A stretch of 64,000 nt of DNA from Cepaea nemoralis (Eukaryota; Mollusca; Gastropoda; Stylommatophora; Helicidae), in the NCBI GenBank assembly GCA_014155875.1, contig JACEFZ010013229.1, positions 277,978 to 341,977 of the forward strand. The letters run 5' to 3'. This document shows, in pieces, positions 11,639 through 22,559 of this stretch. Under the pieces are notes generated by a model. That model was not told the origin of the DNA, ran no database searches, and was given only the letters and a program-made list of their open reading frames with translations. Position 1 is the first letter of the stretch. Each line of letters starts with the position of its first letter. The position numbers and the translations under genes are program-made.

Positions 11639-12100
11639 CTTTTATTTCTCAACATAATTTCCACCAACAGTGATGCACTTATCCCATCGTTTTATCAGTC
11701 CTCCCAAACCGGCTGCATAGAACTGCGTGCTCTGTTTTCTAAACCTCGTTTTCACTTCACATTCAACTTCGGCGTCATTCGCGAAATGTCTCCCGCCAAG
11801 GTGAGTTTCCAGTGGACCAAAAAGGTGGAAATCGCTAGGGGCTAAATCGGGGCTATAAGGTGGATGTTCCAGAACTTTCCACGTTAGTTGGTTAATTTTC
11901 TATTGAGTTATCCGAGCCATATGTGGGCTGACATTGTCATGAAGAAGCAACACTCCTCTAGTCAGCAGTCCTGAACGTTTTCTTCTAAATGTATGATGAA
12001 GCATCGATAAAACTTCACAGTACGATTCAGAATTCACATTGTCACCTTTCTTCCTGAAATTGGTTAAAAGCACACCTTGACAAAACCAATGAATAAATCA
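11639..12100 (-). pseudogene. mariner transposase, C-terminal catalytic part
   Basis: Minus-strand reading frame with the DD34D-type catalytic landmarks. FCQGVLLTNF lies at the broken N-side, where the residue expected to be the first catalytic Asp appears as Phe (WFCQG). LLLHDNVSPHMA carries the second Asp, and YSPDLAPSDFHLFGPL carries the third. The C-terminus reads RWDKCITVGGNYVEK and then a stop. One in-frame stop sits after HMARITQ. Mariner transposases are about 345 residues long and this keeps roughly 150. Not functional. Confidence 0.9.
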
Positions 12101-12114
12101 CCAAAAAACGAGAA

Positions 12115-13035
12115 GTAGATTGTGAGCTTTACTGAAACACGACTACAAGAGACAAACCGACACAAAACTACATGAAACACATGACAAATTTTAAACTAAT
12201 TAAAGGTACTTATCTGAATCTGTATCCTTTCTAGGAGAGACTGACACGCGTTGGACTGTCAGTGGATTGTATAAACCGGATGTATGGTAAACGGGTCTAA
12301 GGTCAAGCGGGATGGGCGTGGGGGTGGAGAAGCGCCCATGTGAGCGGAAAAGTAAAAAATTGGGACCGGCAAAGATGTAACCGACGCAGTTCACAATTGG
12401 AAATTCTTGTTAAGCGATCGAGACACAGCTGTGGAAGATTACATTGTGTTGGTCCTCACAGAGGGGCATGAGTCGCGGTCGTTCAGAAAATGATAGCAAA
12501 ACACCGAACGCAAAACTGCCAAGAAAGTTGACTGCGACTCCTGCAACTACCTTAATAATGGGCTGTAAACAAGGGGGTGGGAGGGTGGGGTTTGGAAGTT
12601 AAATGAAACTATGTTGGAAATTGAGGCCGTGAGGGGAGAGTGTGCCTAACTGGAAGATGAGACGGTGTTCCAATGACTTTCGATCCCGTTCGTGGGATGC
12701 GCATGATTTGATGGCAGTGTCTTGTATGTCGGCCACGCCACAGTGGTCAGTACTGTTGAAATGCATGGATACTGGTTTGTGGGCGAAACTGGTGATATCA
12801 GAAAGATGTTGTCTAAATCTGTCACCAAGACGTAAGCCTGTCACACCGACATATCTCATGTCACAACGTGTGCAGGTAATCGCATAGATGACGTTGCGAA
12901 TGATGCATGAGAAACCCTCACGGATATGGAAGGTCGTCCTAGGGAATGTCAGATTCTAATTTTGAAGTATGTGTGGGCAGGTCTTGCAACGGGAGCGAAG
13001 ACAAGCCACCGTGCCAGGAAGAGACGTGTGAGGTT
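12115..13035 (-). mobile_element. Penelope-like element fragment with GIY-YIG endonuclease
   Basis: Minus strand. From about 13035 down to 12599 the translation shows the C-terminal GIY-YIG endonuclease of Penelope-like elements: a Cys-rich lead (CLRSRCKTCPHI), NVIYAITCTRC, YVGVTGLRLGDRFRQHL and LEHRLIFQLGTLSPHGLN, then a stop. One in-frame stop lies before the domain, near 12957. The reverse transcriptase is absent. Bases 12115-12598 are taken as its 3' region, which is less certain. It sits between mariner and family B sequence. Confidence 0.82.
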
Positions 13036-13039
13036 GGAG

Positions 13040-14956
13040 TAGATTACCATGGACCGGCTGACCGTAAGGGTCCATGAACTTCTCATTCCTCGGACGACCG
13101 ACCCATTCGTGTAAATGGCCGCATCATTCTCTAACAAATTCTCGAAGATCAGAACCTGTACTTCCCCCTCCACAACAGCTGTATTTTCTTTTCTATATTT
13201 CCTGTCTAGTTGGATGCACACTGAAAAGGATGTTAAGAACTCTGTTGGCACTTGTACCCACTCTTCGCCAGGTTCTAAGTCCTGAAGTGAAAACATCTGC
13301 TGAAGAATGTTTTCGGGTTGACCCATCCACGACTCTCCTCTTCTTAACCTGCTGCCTTTTACCTTCTAAATCTTGCTGTGCAGTGGATGTTGTGTGTTTG
13401 CGTTAACTCTGAGATAGGCATGTGCTTGGCAAAACTGTATTCTGTTCCTCGTGGTTGGAAAATCATGAAGTTAGCGTATCGCCCTGCATGCTGTATCTCT
13501 TGTACATCTAAAAATAATGCGCATAGCTTTGTTCTGTATCCTTTCCATCCTGTCTATCTGCTTAGGGCAGAGAGTCAGGATTGCCATTGCATACTCCAAA
13601 ACAGAAAGGACCAGACCCTCGTAAAGAAGACATAGATGGCGCCGCTTACAGTTTGCCGCCGCCATCACCCGCATCGCAGCCAAACCCTGCTTGGTCCTTG
13701 TTATCAACATTTCTACATGCTCAGTTTAAGCTAGGCTTCGATCACATTGTATCCCCAGGTAATTAATTGCCTGCGTTCTTTCCACCGTCTCTGAAACCAG
13801 ATTTACAGTCAGCGTTGGGGTGTTGACAATATGGTTATTCAAAGAGGACCATGTCACTGTTGCCTTTGTTGGGTTGACCATTGCCCCAGCTTCAACACAC
13901 CAAGAGCTTATGCGATTAATTTCAGTTCGTAGTTCCATAGCAACCTGGTCTCTGTCCTTACCCTGACGATACACTAAAACATCGTCTGCAAACGACAATG
14001 TCCTCCACGGTCCTATGATGTTCTCGCTGGTGATTCTCACAGTGTACGCAATGAACAGCACAGGGGATAATGGTGATCCCTGTGGTAGGTAAGGATATAT
14101 TGTTGTTGATTCCGAAGTCTAACTGTCGCATCCAAAGACTACTTTCCGTTTGAAGAGGGCTGCAGCGATCCAACTAATGAGGAAACGACTTATCTTGAGT
14201 TGAAGAAGCTGAAGCATTAAAAAATCCAATGGTACTCTGTTGTACGTGTCCTCAAGTTCAATCGCTGCAGCAAATGTTTCAATGCCTTAGTGGAAACCTT
14301 CATAGACATCATGAGCAAAAACTGCTGCATTGGTTCAGGTTTCTCTTTTTGGACGGTGACCTCCCAGGTAGGTGGGAAAACACCTTGCCTCTCTAGCTGT
14401 CTTGATATTTTTTCTGGCAATTAACATCTCCAGCAGCTTGCCTATTGTATTATGTACGGTTATTACTCAATATCCCTGAATTTTTGTGTGGTCCTTGCCA
14501 GGCTTAGGCAATAGAATCAGATAACTGTGTAACCTCTCCTCCTTGATGCTAGCACTCCCTATCCTGTTGTTGTACATGACTGCTAATTTCTCTAGCTCGG
14601 TGTCGGTGCGCATATTGATGTCGTCATATCTTATGCCCTGGTCCAGGAGCGCTGTATTTTTTTTTAAACGTCGAAACATTTATTTCTTCCTCTGTCACTG
14701 TGTCTTCATCCGAAACGTTCTGGGCATTGCATCTATCAGAGATGACCTCCTTGGCCAGATTTCCGCCTCTCATGTCTGTCTGGTTACTCTGCTCTAGAAA
14801 GCCTTCGAATAGGCCCTTGTTCTCGTCAGTCCTCTGCGAGATGAGATCAGCACCTTGGAAGTCAGGAATACTCTTATTCTTTACTACCACACTCATGCTT
14901 TTATGTAGTCACCAGAACAATTTCAGTGACTTGTCTGTGCTTACTCTTTGACAAAC
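13040..14956 (-). pseudogene. Family B LINE (Jockey/I-like), central part
   Basis: Minus-strand copy in at least seven open pieces. In coding order: the pre-RT region (VVVKNKSIPDFQGADLIS, 14896), RT N-terminus (LILLPKPGKDHTKIQGY), palm with an intact LSFADDVLVYRQGKDRD (about 13990), thumb (AINYLGIQCDRSLA, then LCLLYEGLVLSVLEYAMAI), linker, and the first part of RNase H (YTNGSVVRGMRSSWT, Asp replaced by Asn). It is cut at about 13040 against the Penelope-like fragment, so its own 3' end is lost. Truncated, frameshifted and inactive. Confidence 0.87.
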
Positions 14957-15064
14957 ATAAAGTATTTCTTTATGAATGTCCTTTGCAGGCAGTCCTTTAG
15001 CCAAGAATAAACTCACGACACCACGTTGCTCTTTGGTTGTGCACTCCGTAAGTACAGTCGCCAT
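14957..15064 (-). pseudogene. mariner transposase, N-terminal start
   Basis: ATG at 15064 (minus) opens a frame with the N-terminal helix-turn-helix start typical of mariner transposases (CTTKEQRGVVSLFLAKGL, then KDIHKE). After about 36 codons it runs without a stop into the truncated family B LINE at 14956, so the apparent longer open frame is a fusion artefact. It lies directly inside the right terminal inverted repeat. Confidence 0.85.
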
Positions 15065-15225
15065 TTTGTTTATGCGCTGCGCATGCGCATGAGACACCTA
15101 GCACTACCTGACGAATTGGATTAAAAAGTTCGATGTTGCTGTCACCTAATGACACATGTATAAAACACCAATTACATTTACCTGCCATCCCACAGAACTG
15201 TGTGAATTACTTATTGACTCACCCT

Positions 15226-15230
<5 letters not shown>

Positions 15231-15302
<72 letters not shown>

Positions 15303-15308
15303 TATATA
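15231..15308. repeat. (AT)n microsatellite
   Basis: Nearly pure AT repeat between the right end of mariner and the 5' end of the family C LINE. Confidence 0.95.
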
Positions 15309-16059
15309 ACGGCAGGTTAGGTGTCAGGTCTTAGTCAGATATGACTGAGCTACCGTATAACAGTAGACGGTACTACCTGCTTTCTGTTAACGCCGAACGT
15401 TGGACGGCGCTTACCAAACCCGACACCCCATATTGTGCCAACGGCTTCTGGCGGAAGAGCGCAGTTGGGAGGGTACAAACCTTAGCCTGGTGTGAGTAAA
15501 TGCAATCTAAAGACAAAATATCATGGCAGGGCAGACCAGGCCCTAAGCCTTGGTTGGCGGCTGGTCTAGGATCGAAGCTCCGACAGGCGGACAATTAGAG
15601 CATTGCTTTGCTGATCCGGCAGCTTCTGCAGCTTGTCTTGTTCCAGATGTAGAGGTGTTACCTTTCCTCTGGAGTGAACTAGGCAGGCCGAGAGAGGGAT
15701 CATGCTGCATGGGCAACACATGATCTCTATATTTTAGCCCAGGCTTTGTGCTATGGAGAGGCAATAACTACATCCCTGGTCTTAACTGGTCTCGGAATCA
15801 AAGCGAGAGGCAACTGTTACGGGTTATAAATCCCTGTCAATTGGCGTAGACATGGGGCGCCACGCGCTGCCTCTGACGGTTGGAGACACCTACAGGTGTC
15901 ACTGATCAGCTACCACCCGACTAAAGCTGGGCAGCCCCCGGTCAATTGGGTGCTGATCCGCCTCAGCCTGCCTGTTTCAATGGGTGCTTGGGGCTAGGAC
16001 AAAATCTGAATTGCAGGCTGTAAAACCAATGCACCAGGTACAAATAAAAAGAAATATAG

Positions 16060-16236
16060 AAACCTGAAGCTACGCCTTGCAACCTGGAACGTGAGAACCT
16101 GGTGTCCAGGATTTTCCATTGACTTGACCAATATTGACGATGTGAGAAAAACGGCTGTGATTGATGCCGAACTCAATCGTCTTAACATTGATATTGCTGG
16201 CCTGCAGGAGACTCGCCTCGCTGAGGCAGGGTCACT
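16060..16236 (+). pseudogene. Family C endonuclease, first part
   Basis: Plus-strand start of the endonuclease: LRLATWNVRTWCPGF, then LNRLNIDIAGLQETRLAEAG, which contains the catalytic Glu of the QET motif. The frame is lost at about 16236, where minus-strand family D sequence begins. The endonuclease resumes near 19130, with roughly 45 residues of the domain missing at the junction. Confidence 0.8.
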
Positions 16237-16239
16237 TAT

Positions 16240-17963
16240 GATGTTGGAGCAGTTGAAGATTGTACCCAGGTACTTGTATGTTTTCTTTCTTTTAATGGTC
16301 ATATTATCTATTTGTATGTGGCCAGAGTTTTTAGCCATTCCTTCTCTTGAAAATACCATATATTCTGTCTTATCTTGGTTTATAACCAGCCCCATCTGTT
16401 GGGCTTTTTCCTTTAAGTGAGTCAATATTTCCATTTTCTTTTGTTCATTTTCCCCTATAATATCTATATCAGCTGCATAACCAAGCAGCTTGGATGTTCC
16501 TTCAATATCACATTCCTCCTTTACCCTCCTTAAAACTTTCTCTAGAGCCAGATTGAAGAGAAGCGGCGATAGTGCATCACCCTGTTTCAGGCCAGATGTT
16601 ATTTGGAAAGGGTCTGATTTCCTGCCTTTATATGTTATTATAATATAAGTATCTTTCATGCATATTCTGGTCATGTTGAATAACTTCCTTTGTTTTCCAA
16701 ATTCCTGCATAGCATTCCATAGACTATTCCTATGGACACTATCATAAGCCTTTTTAAAATCCACAAAAATGTTATGGAGATCTCTTTTATATTCCCAATT
16801 TTTCTCGCTATTTGTCGTAAGATAAATATCTGATCTATTGTTGATCTGTTTTGTCTAAATCCCGCCTGGTTGTAACATAATATGTATTCTGAAAATTCTT
16901 TTAGTCTATTTAGTAGTACTGCGGATAGTGTCTTATAGCTTATGGACAGTAGTGATATTCCTCTATAATTTTCACACTGGAACTTGTCTCCTTTCTTAAA
17001 GATAGGTATCAATGGTGACTCTTTCCAGTCATGGGGTAATTCTTCAGTCCTCCAGATTTTTATTATTAGTTCGTATAGCTTTAGATGGCCGGCTTCGTGG
17101 CTTAGAGTTTATGACTTTTCTCCGTAATCTCGTATACTCTCGTGGGTAACGTGATGACGGTGAGAATTAGCAGTGGTTCGAATCGCATCGATAACTTACG
17201 GGGTATGTGAGCCGGCCGCTCAGAAAGCAATGGCAAACTACTGAGCGTAATCTTGCCAAGAAATCGACATACAGCTGAAAGATGCTGGTGTTGACAGCAA
17301 TGTCCTGTAAAGGATATGCAAAAAAAAAAAAAAAAGCTGATGTAATGCATGGCCACCCGCCTTTATAAATTCAGCAGCAATTCCATCAGCCCCAGTTGCC
17401 TTATTGTTTTTAAGTCGTGTGATTAAAGGATTTCTTCCAATGCAGGTTCTTAAATTTGTGGTTCACACGTTAGAACCTCTTCTTGTGGGAAAGTGTTACT
17501 TGGAGCTTCACAATTTAGTAATTCAACAAAGTATTCTATCCATGTGTTGCACATTTCCTCATTGGTATTTATCATATTCCCCTTTTTGTCTTTTAAACCA
17601 TATGTGTTGTGTTGGTGCCCTCGTTTCATTGACTTCAGTTCTTTAAACAAACTTTCTGGATTCGTTTTTCTGATGATTAATTTCCATATCTTTGATTATA
17701 TTACTCATATATTCTCGCTTCTGCTGTCGAACTATTTTTGTTGCCTCTCTACATTCATTTCTATATTGCTCTTCCTTTTGGACGCTGTTGATGTCATTTA
17801 GCCAGAGCTGTCTGGCATTCTTTTTCCTAATGACTGCTTCTTCACATTTTGGATTGAACCATCTGTTCTTTCTATGCGTGGTTAACACACCGAGACATTC
17901 TTCTGCGGTGGATTGAATTGAATTCTTGATGATCAACCAAGTTTGGTCAACGCTTTCCTCCAA
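16240..17963 (-). pseudogene. Family D linker and reverse transcriptase
   Basis: Minus-strand pieces: a linker (KNRWFNPKCEEAVIRKK, 17963-17643), a pre-palm segment (LKDKKGNMINTNEEMCNTW, 17650-17450), RT fingers (IPIFKKGDKFQCENYRGIS, 17012-16671) and palm (MDFKKAYDSVHRNSLW, LKQGDALSPLLFNLALE, 16764 onward). The active-site box reads GYAADIDII, so the first Asp of YADD is replaced by Ala and the enzyme would be inactive even if the frames were joined. A SINE interrupts the frame at 17086-17335. Confidence 0.85.
17086..17335 (+). mobile_element. tRNA-derived SINE with poly-A tail
   Basis: A tRNA-like head (GCTTCGTGGCTTAGAGTT as A-box region, B box GGTTCGAATC at 17175-17184) is followed by the family-specific body (GAAAGCAATGGCAAACTACT, then GATGCTGGTGTTGACAGCAA) and A15 at the end. 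It is inserted in the family D reverse transcriptase. Other copies: 10885-11100, 22289-22540, 47561-47796 and 48668-49125. Confidence 0.88.
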
Positions 17964-18167
17964 CGGGTTTTGTAGAATTTCAAGTGTACATTTTATTTCA
18001 TCTGCAAATTTCTCTTTGACTGTAATTTCTTGTAGTTTTTCTCTGTTATATGTTGGGTGTAACCTTTGTAGTTTAGCATAGAAAGCTCTCTTAAGTTTTA
18101 TTTTAAATTTTGCCCCAACGAGGAAGTGGTCGCTGTGGTACTCAGCTCCTCTATAACTTCTAACTTG

Positions 18168-18839
18168 TTATATGTTTGATGCATTTTTGTTGTTAATTAA
18201 AATGTGATCTATTTGATTATAGGTTCTCTTGTCACATGATTTCCAAGTTTGTTTATGTATATCCTTTCTTTGCAGTCTGGTACTGCTGATCTGCAGTCCT
18301 TTGGCTTCTGCTAGGTTGATGACACTCCATCCATTATCATTTGAAGTTGTATGTAGGCTTTTCATACCGGCAACTTTTTTATGAGTTTGCTCTCTACTTA
18401 TTTTTGCGTTGAAGTCTTCCAGCACAATCAGGATGTCCTGTTTGGGGGTTTCTTCTATGACATCTTCCAGATCATTATAAAAGTCTTCTTTAATATCATC
18501 TTTTTTCTCTTCAGTAGGTGCATGTACATTAATCATCGTTATATTTTTCCATTTACCTTTTATTCGTAATTTACTATTCCTATCATTAACAGCTTTAAAG
18601 TTTAGAACTTTTCCCCATGACTCTTTTTTGATGACAAATCCTGTTCTTAATTCATGTTTATTTTGGGTGTTTCCACCATATATTATAATCATTCCATTTT
18701 GCTCTAAAGTACCCTCTCCTGGCCACCTTATTTCTTGAATTGCTGTTATATCTATGTTATACCCAACCAGCTCCCTGGTTAATTCTTCGGCCGCTCCAGC
18801 TCGATATAGTGTCCGTACATTCCATGTTCCAAATCTCAA
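18168..18839 (-). pseudogene. Family D endonuclease
   Basis: A 223-codon open frame with LINE endonuclease motifs in order: RFGTWNVRTLYRAGAAEEL (start), DITAIQEIRWPGEG (catalytic Glu), MINVHAPTEEKKDD, VLEDFNAKI and YNQIDHILIN. The Gly of the usual GDFNA motif is Glu here, a probable loss of activity. It stops before the final SDH motif. The start is the Met just before FGTWNVR, close to the 5' UTR. Confidence 0.85.
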
Positions 18840-19109
18840 ATTTCCTTTAACGTTCCAAGATCGATGTCCAAATAAGTCAGTCCGAATTCGAGGCTCATGT
18901 ATCTGTTTCGTAATAAAATGGTTTTTACAGAGGTGGGGATGTTAACCCCACGCTTCAACCCCCAACCTGGAGGACCAGGGTGTTTCTCTTTGTCTGTTCT
19001 CTACCCTTTGCCTGTCCGGCTGGGAGGCCCTGCTGGTAGCTACGCTACCTGCCGGCATAGCTCTCAGGTCATTGAGAAACTAAAACCTCCCTCCCCCCCC
19101 CCCCCCCCC

Positions 19110-19997
19110 CACCCCCACGACAAGACGGAAACACCATCGGGGAAGATTGAAATTCCAGCAGGAGGAAATGAAAGACTATTATCCCTGCGCTTGGCAACCT
19201 CTTGTGGTTTTGCCACCATTATTATTGCATATGCACCGAAACTCGATTCCTCTGATGATGTGAAGGATTCGTTCTATGAGGAGATAGACTCCGTGATCAA
19301 GGCAGTTCCAAAATCTGACTACATTTATATGCTCGGTGATTTCAATGCTCGTGTGGGCAAGGACTCGAGTTCATGGCCAGTGTGCCTTGGAAAATACAAC
19401 ATCGGTCACATGAATGAAAATGGGCAAAGGCTGCTGGAGCATTGCGCCAGAAATGACCTATGTATTACAAACTCCTTCTTTAAAACAAGAGAGATGCATA
19501 AGGTCACATGGAAACATCTAGGATCCGGCCATTGGCACCAGCTGGACTTCATCATCACACGGAGACAACATCTGAACCATATATCATTGACTCGAAGTTA
19601 CCATAGTGCTGACTGTGATGCGGATCATTCTTTGGTTGTTGCAAGAGTTAGACTGAGACCAAAGAGAATCTACACAGCTAAACACAAATCTAGCCCCAGG
19701 ATTAATATTATTAACACTCACGATCATGAAAAGTGCTTTCAGTTTCAACAGCAACTTGAAGACACTTTCACTGATACACCAGAAAATTGTACAGTAAATG
19801 AAAAGTGGGGTCAACTTAAGGAAACTCTTTATAAAACTGCCGTAGGGGTATACGGCACTGGGCATCATAAGAGGCAGGATTGGTTTGCGGCAAACAGCGA
19901 GACTCTGCAGAACTTGATTGACAAGAAGAAGATAGCTCGCTTAAGAAACAAGGAAAGACCAACGCGTACTGGAACAGTACAGGCACAGGGACGATTA
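19110..19997 (+). pseudogene. Family C endonuclease, second part
   Basis: Open on plus through GGNERLLSLRLATSCGF, IIAYAPKLDSSDDVKDSFYE, MLGDFNARVGKDSSSWP, the HWHQLDFIITRR motif and YHSADCDADHSLV, so the main endonuclease catalytic motifs after the Glu are intact. The following linker runs to 19997, where a 232-bp insertion with a 6-bp TSD breaks the frame. The open frame nominally starts at 18897, but the part before about 19110 is family D 5' UTR read backwards. Confidence 0.85.
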
Positions 19998-20003
19998 TAA
20001 CAC

Positions 20004-20235
20004 GAGTCCCGATGTTAATTTCTAAAAGGTTTTATTGAACACAATTTGCTGGAGAATATTTCACAGACTACATGGTATGATGTTCACTTCTCCAGACCTT
20101 AGCTGTAACTAACCTTCCCAAAAACCCTACGTCACGGCTTGAGCATCCTTAGTAACGTTCTTATAGGATGCTCAACCGTGCCTAAACTTTTGCACATCAA
20201 ACCTATTAACAGAGATGGTACTCACTCTGTTACAG
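20004..20235. mobile_element. 232-bp non-coding insertion with 6-bp TSD
   Basis: TAACAC is present at 19998-20003 and 20236-20241. Removing 232 bp plus one TSD copy restores the family C reading order. The insert starts GAGTCCCGATG and ends CTCTGTTACAG, with no obvious inverted repeats, poly-A or coding capacity. Its class is unknown; a short non-autonomous element is the most I can say. Confidence 0.65.
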
Positions 20236-20241
20236 TAACAC

Positions 20242-22221
20242 TCTGAGTGAGCTAAGGCAAGCTAGGAAGGATGTGCAAAAGGCTGCAAGACAGTGTGCAA
20301 ATGATTATTGGATCAAGTTATGTGAGTCCATTCAAATCGCAAGTGATAAGGGAAACATAAGAAGCATGTATGAAGGAATAAAGTTAGCCTGTGGTCCAGT
20401 GATCAAAAGTAGTGCACCATTGAAAACCTTGACTGGAGAAATCATAACTGATAAGAAACAGATGGGTAAAGTACTATTTGGAGCTTTACTCAAGTGAGAC
20501 CAAACTAGCTATTGATGCCCTCAACGGCATAGATACTCTACCAACTCTTGACCACCTGGACACACTTCCCACCATAACAGAAGTTAAGTGTGCTATAAAT
20601 TAACTTGTATCTGGCAAGGCTCCAGGTAAGGATAATATTCCAATAAAGGTTATCAGGAGTGGGCAAGACACACTCACTCTACAGATCAACCAGGTAATAG
20701 AGCTAGGCTGGCGAGGACAAGTCCCACAGGATTTCAAAGATTCAAGCATCATAACACTGTACAAGCACAAGGGCGATCGGAGCGACTGCAACAACTATAG
20801 GGGTATCTCACTTCTGTGTATTGTTGGAAAAGTATTTGCCAGAATTGTTCTGCGCAGACTTAAAGTCCTAGAAGATCAAGTATACCCCGAATCACAGTGT
20901 GGCTTTCGACAGAACCGGTCTACCATTGATATGATATTCTCATTGCGACAAATGCAATAAAAATGCCGTGAACAGAATCAACCACTGTTTATTGCCTTCA
21001 TCGACCTCACAAATGCATTTGATTTGGTCAGTCGTGAGGGTCTATTCAAGGCACTACAGAAGATTGGCTGCCCACCAACTCTTCTGTCCATTGTGGAATA
21101 GTTCCACACATGCATGAAGTTTGATGGTGCAACTTCTGAAGTTTGAAATCAATAGTGGAGTTAAGCAAGGCTGTGTACTAGCTCTCACCCTCTTTGGAAT
21201 ATACTTTTCACTTCTACTGAAATATGCCTTTCGTGATCAGGATGGTGTTATATACATTCACTCACGCTCAGATGTCGGCCTCTACAATTCTCAGAGATTG
21301 AAGGCCAAGACCAAAATTAGGAGGGTACAGATGCTGCAGTTACGACCCACTCTGAGGAAGAATTGCAATGTCTACTATCTGCATTCTCCAATGCTTGTTC
21401 TGAATTTCGTTTAACAATTATCAAAAAGAAGACAGATTATGTCACAAGGTGCACATGGGGTACCATCAATCTTTATTGACGACACCGAACTAGAGATGGT
21501 AGACCATTTTACATATCTAGGATCAGTGGTAAATAGCAAATTATCCCTAGATCAGGACATCAACATCCGGATTGGTAAGGCAGCAACAACAATGAACAGG
21601 TTAAGAAAAAGAGTCTGGGAGAACAGGAAGCTTGCTGCCAAAACAAAAGTCTTGTCTATCAAGCCTGTGTCCTTAGCACTCTTCTTTATGGCAGTGAAAT
21701 CTGAACAACTTACTCACACCAAGAGAAACGTTTAAACAGCTTTCATATGCGGTGTCTGCGAAGAATTCTTGGTATTAAGTGGCAAGACAAAATCACAAAT
21801 ACTGAAGAATTGGAAAGATCAGGTTGTGTGACGGTTTATTCCATGCTCAGTCTTCGTAGACTTAGATGGATAGGACATGTTAGGAGGATGGATGATGGTA
21901 GAATATCAAAAGACATCTTTTTTGGTGAATTACAGATGAGTAAGAGATCTCAGGGTCGGCCGCTACTACGATACAAAGATGTGTGCAAGCGGGACATGAT
22001 TGTTACAGGCATTGATAATGCACATTGGGAGCAAGTCGAGGGCACACATCAGAAAAGGAATAAAGACAAAGGAGAAAATTATTGCAGATAAGTCACACAC
22101 CGAGCGTGTGAGACGTAAGATGGTGGAAATGACCACGTGTTCGTTCACATGTACCAACTGTGAACGGACATTTACAGAGCGAATTGGCCTTATCAGTCAC
22201 ATTCGCTACCGCCATAGGTAA
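20242..22221 (+). pseudogene. Family C reverse transcriptase and C2H2-like C-terminus
   Basis: Continues after the 232-bp insertion. It has a linker (QKAARQCANDYWIKLCESIQ), RT palm pieces (NNYRGISLL at about 20790, FRQNRSTIDMIFSLRQMQ at about 20910, GVKQGCVL at about 21155), thumb (FTYLGSVVNSKLSLDQDI), C-terminal region (RRILGIKWQDKITN, RWIGHVRRMDD) and a final zinc finger of form C-x2-C-x12-H-x4-H at about 22148-22213. The YADD/FADD box is destroyed: a small deletion near 21328 leaves only its downstream half. Stops occur at about 20599, 20957 and 21100. Confidence 0.85.
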
Positions 22222-22288
22222 AAGTTATTATACCTTTTTAAAGCACAAACTATCGTCTGTCAAGACGGCAAGGTGCCAATATATATAT

Positions 22289-22540
22289 ATATATTTTTTT
22301 TTCCCCCGCGTTTCCATCCTGTTTCAGGATATTGCGGTCAACACCAGCATCTTTCAGCAGTATGTTGATTCATAGGCTAGATTACGCTCATCAGCACGCC
22401 ACGACTTTCTGAGCGACCGGCTCCATACTCTCATAAGTCACTTTTGCGATTCGAACCACTGCTAATTCTCGTCGCGTCACGTGACGAGAGTATTCGGGGT
22501 TAGCGGAGAAAGCAGCTAACCCCTCGGCCATGGAGCCGGC
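22289..22540 (-). mobile_element. tRNA-derived SINE, minus strand
   Basis: Same SINE family, reversed: a T-run at 22295-22302, body complement, B-box complement GATTCGAACC at about 22448, and head ending in GGCCATGGAGCCGGC. Both sides are (AT)n, so it seems to have inserted in a microsatellite, as the copy at 47561 did in a pentanucleotide tract. Confidence 0.85.
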
Positions 22541-22559
22541 ATATATATATATATATATA

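Larger units (their letters stand above)
11543..15230 (-). mobile_element. mariner-family DNA transposon, split by later insertions
   Basis: Terminal inverted repeats: TACCAGGGGAAGTCAATAAG at 11543 on plus, and TACCAGGGTGAGTCAATAAG read on minus from 15230. Both are preceded by TA, the mariner target. The transposase is on the minus strand in two pieces (14957-15064 and 11639-12100). About 2.85 kb of foreign DNA (Penelope-like plus family B LINE) lies between them. The middle third of the transposase is missing, so deletion accompanied or preceded the insertions. The right end abuts a (TA)n tract. Confidence 0.88.
16240..19100 (-). mobile_element. Family D LINE (EN/RT) lacking its 3' end
   Basis: Minus-strand LINE with a 5' UTR (about 18840-19100, ending against a poly-C tract), endonuclease and RT. 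It is unusual in keeping its 5' end while losing its 3' end: the RT thumb stops at KTYKYLGTIFN (about 16250) and abuts family C sequence, with no tail. A SINE at 17086-17335 lies inside it. TSDs are not evident, so a later deletion or recombination at 16240 is likely. Confidence 0.8.
15309..22222 (+). mobile_element. Family C LINE: zinc-finger RTE-like element, split
   Basis: Plus-strand LINE with a roughly 750-bp 5' UTR (15309-16060), endonuclease, RT and a C2H2-like C-terminus. It is split by the family D LINE (16240-19100) and by a 232-bp insertion (20004-20235). The polyprotein class is the one often annotated in animal genomes as craniofacial development protein 2-like, a LINE endonuclease/RT. 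Many stops and a deletion through the RT active site make it dead. Confidence 0.85.

Noticed and set aside
14909..15097. 62-codon minus frame as a small gene
   Set aside because: It is the mariner transposase start fused by chance to truncated LINE sequence.
15994..16764. 256-codon minus frame as one protein
   Set aside because: Only its first two-thirds is family D reverse transcriptase; the rest is family C 5' sequence read on the wrong strand.
18897..20000. 367-codon plus frame starting at 18897
   Set aside because: The first 70 or so codons are the family D 5' UTR read backwards and a poly-C tract; the real endonuclease sequence begins near 19110.
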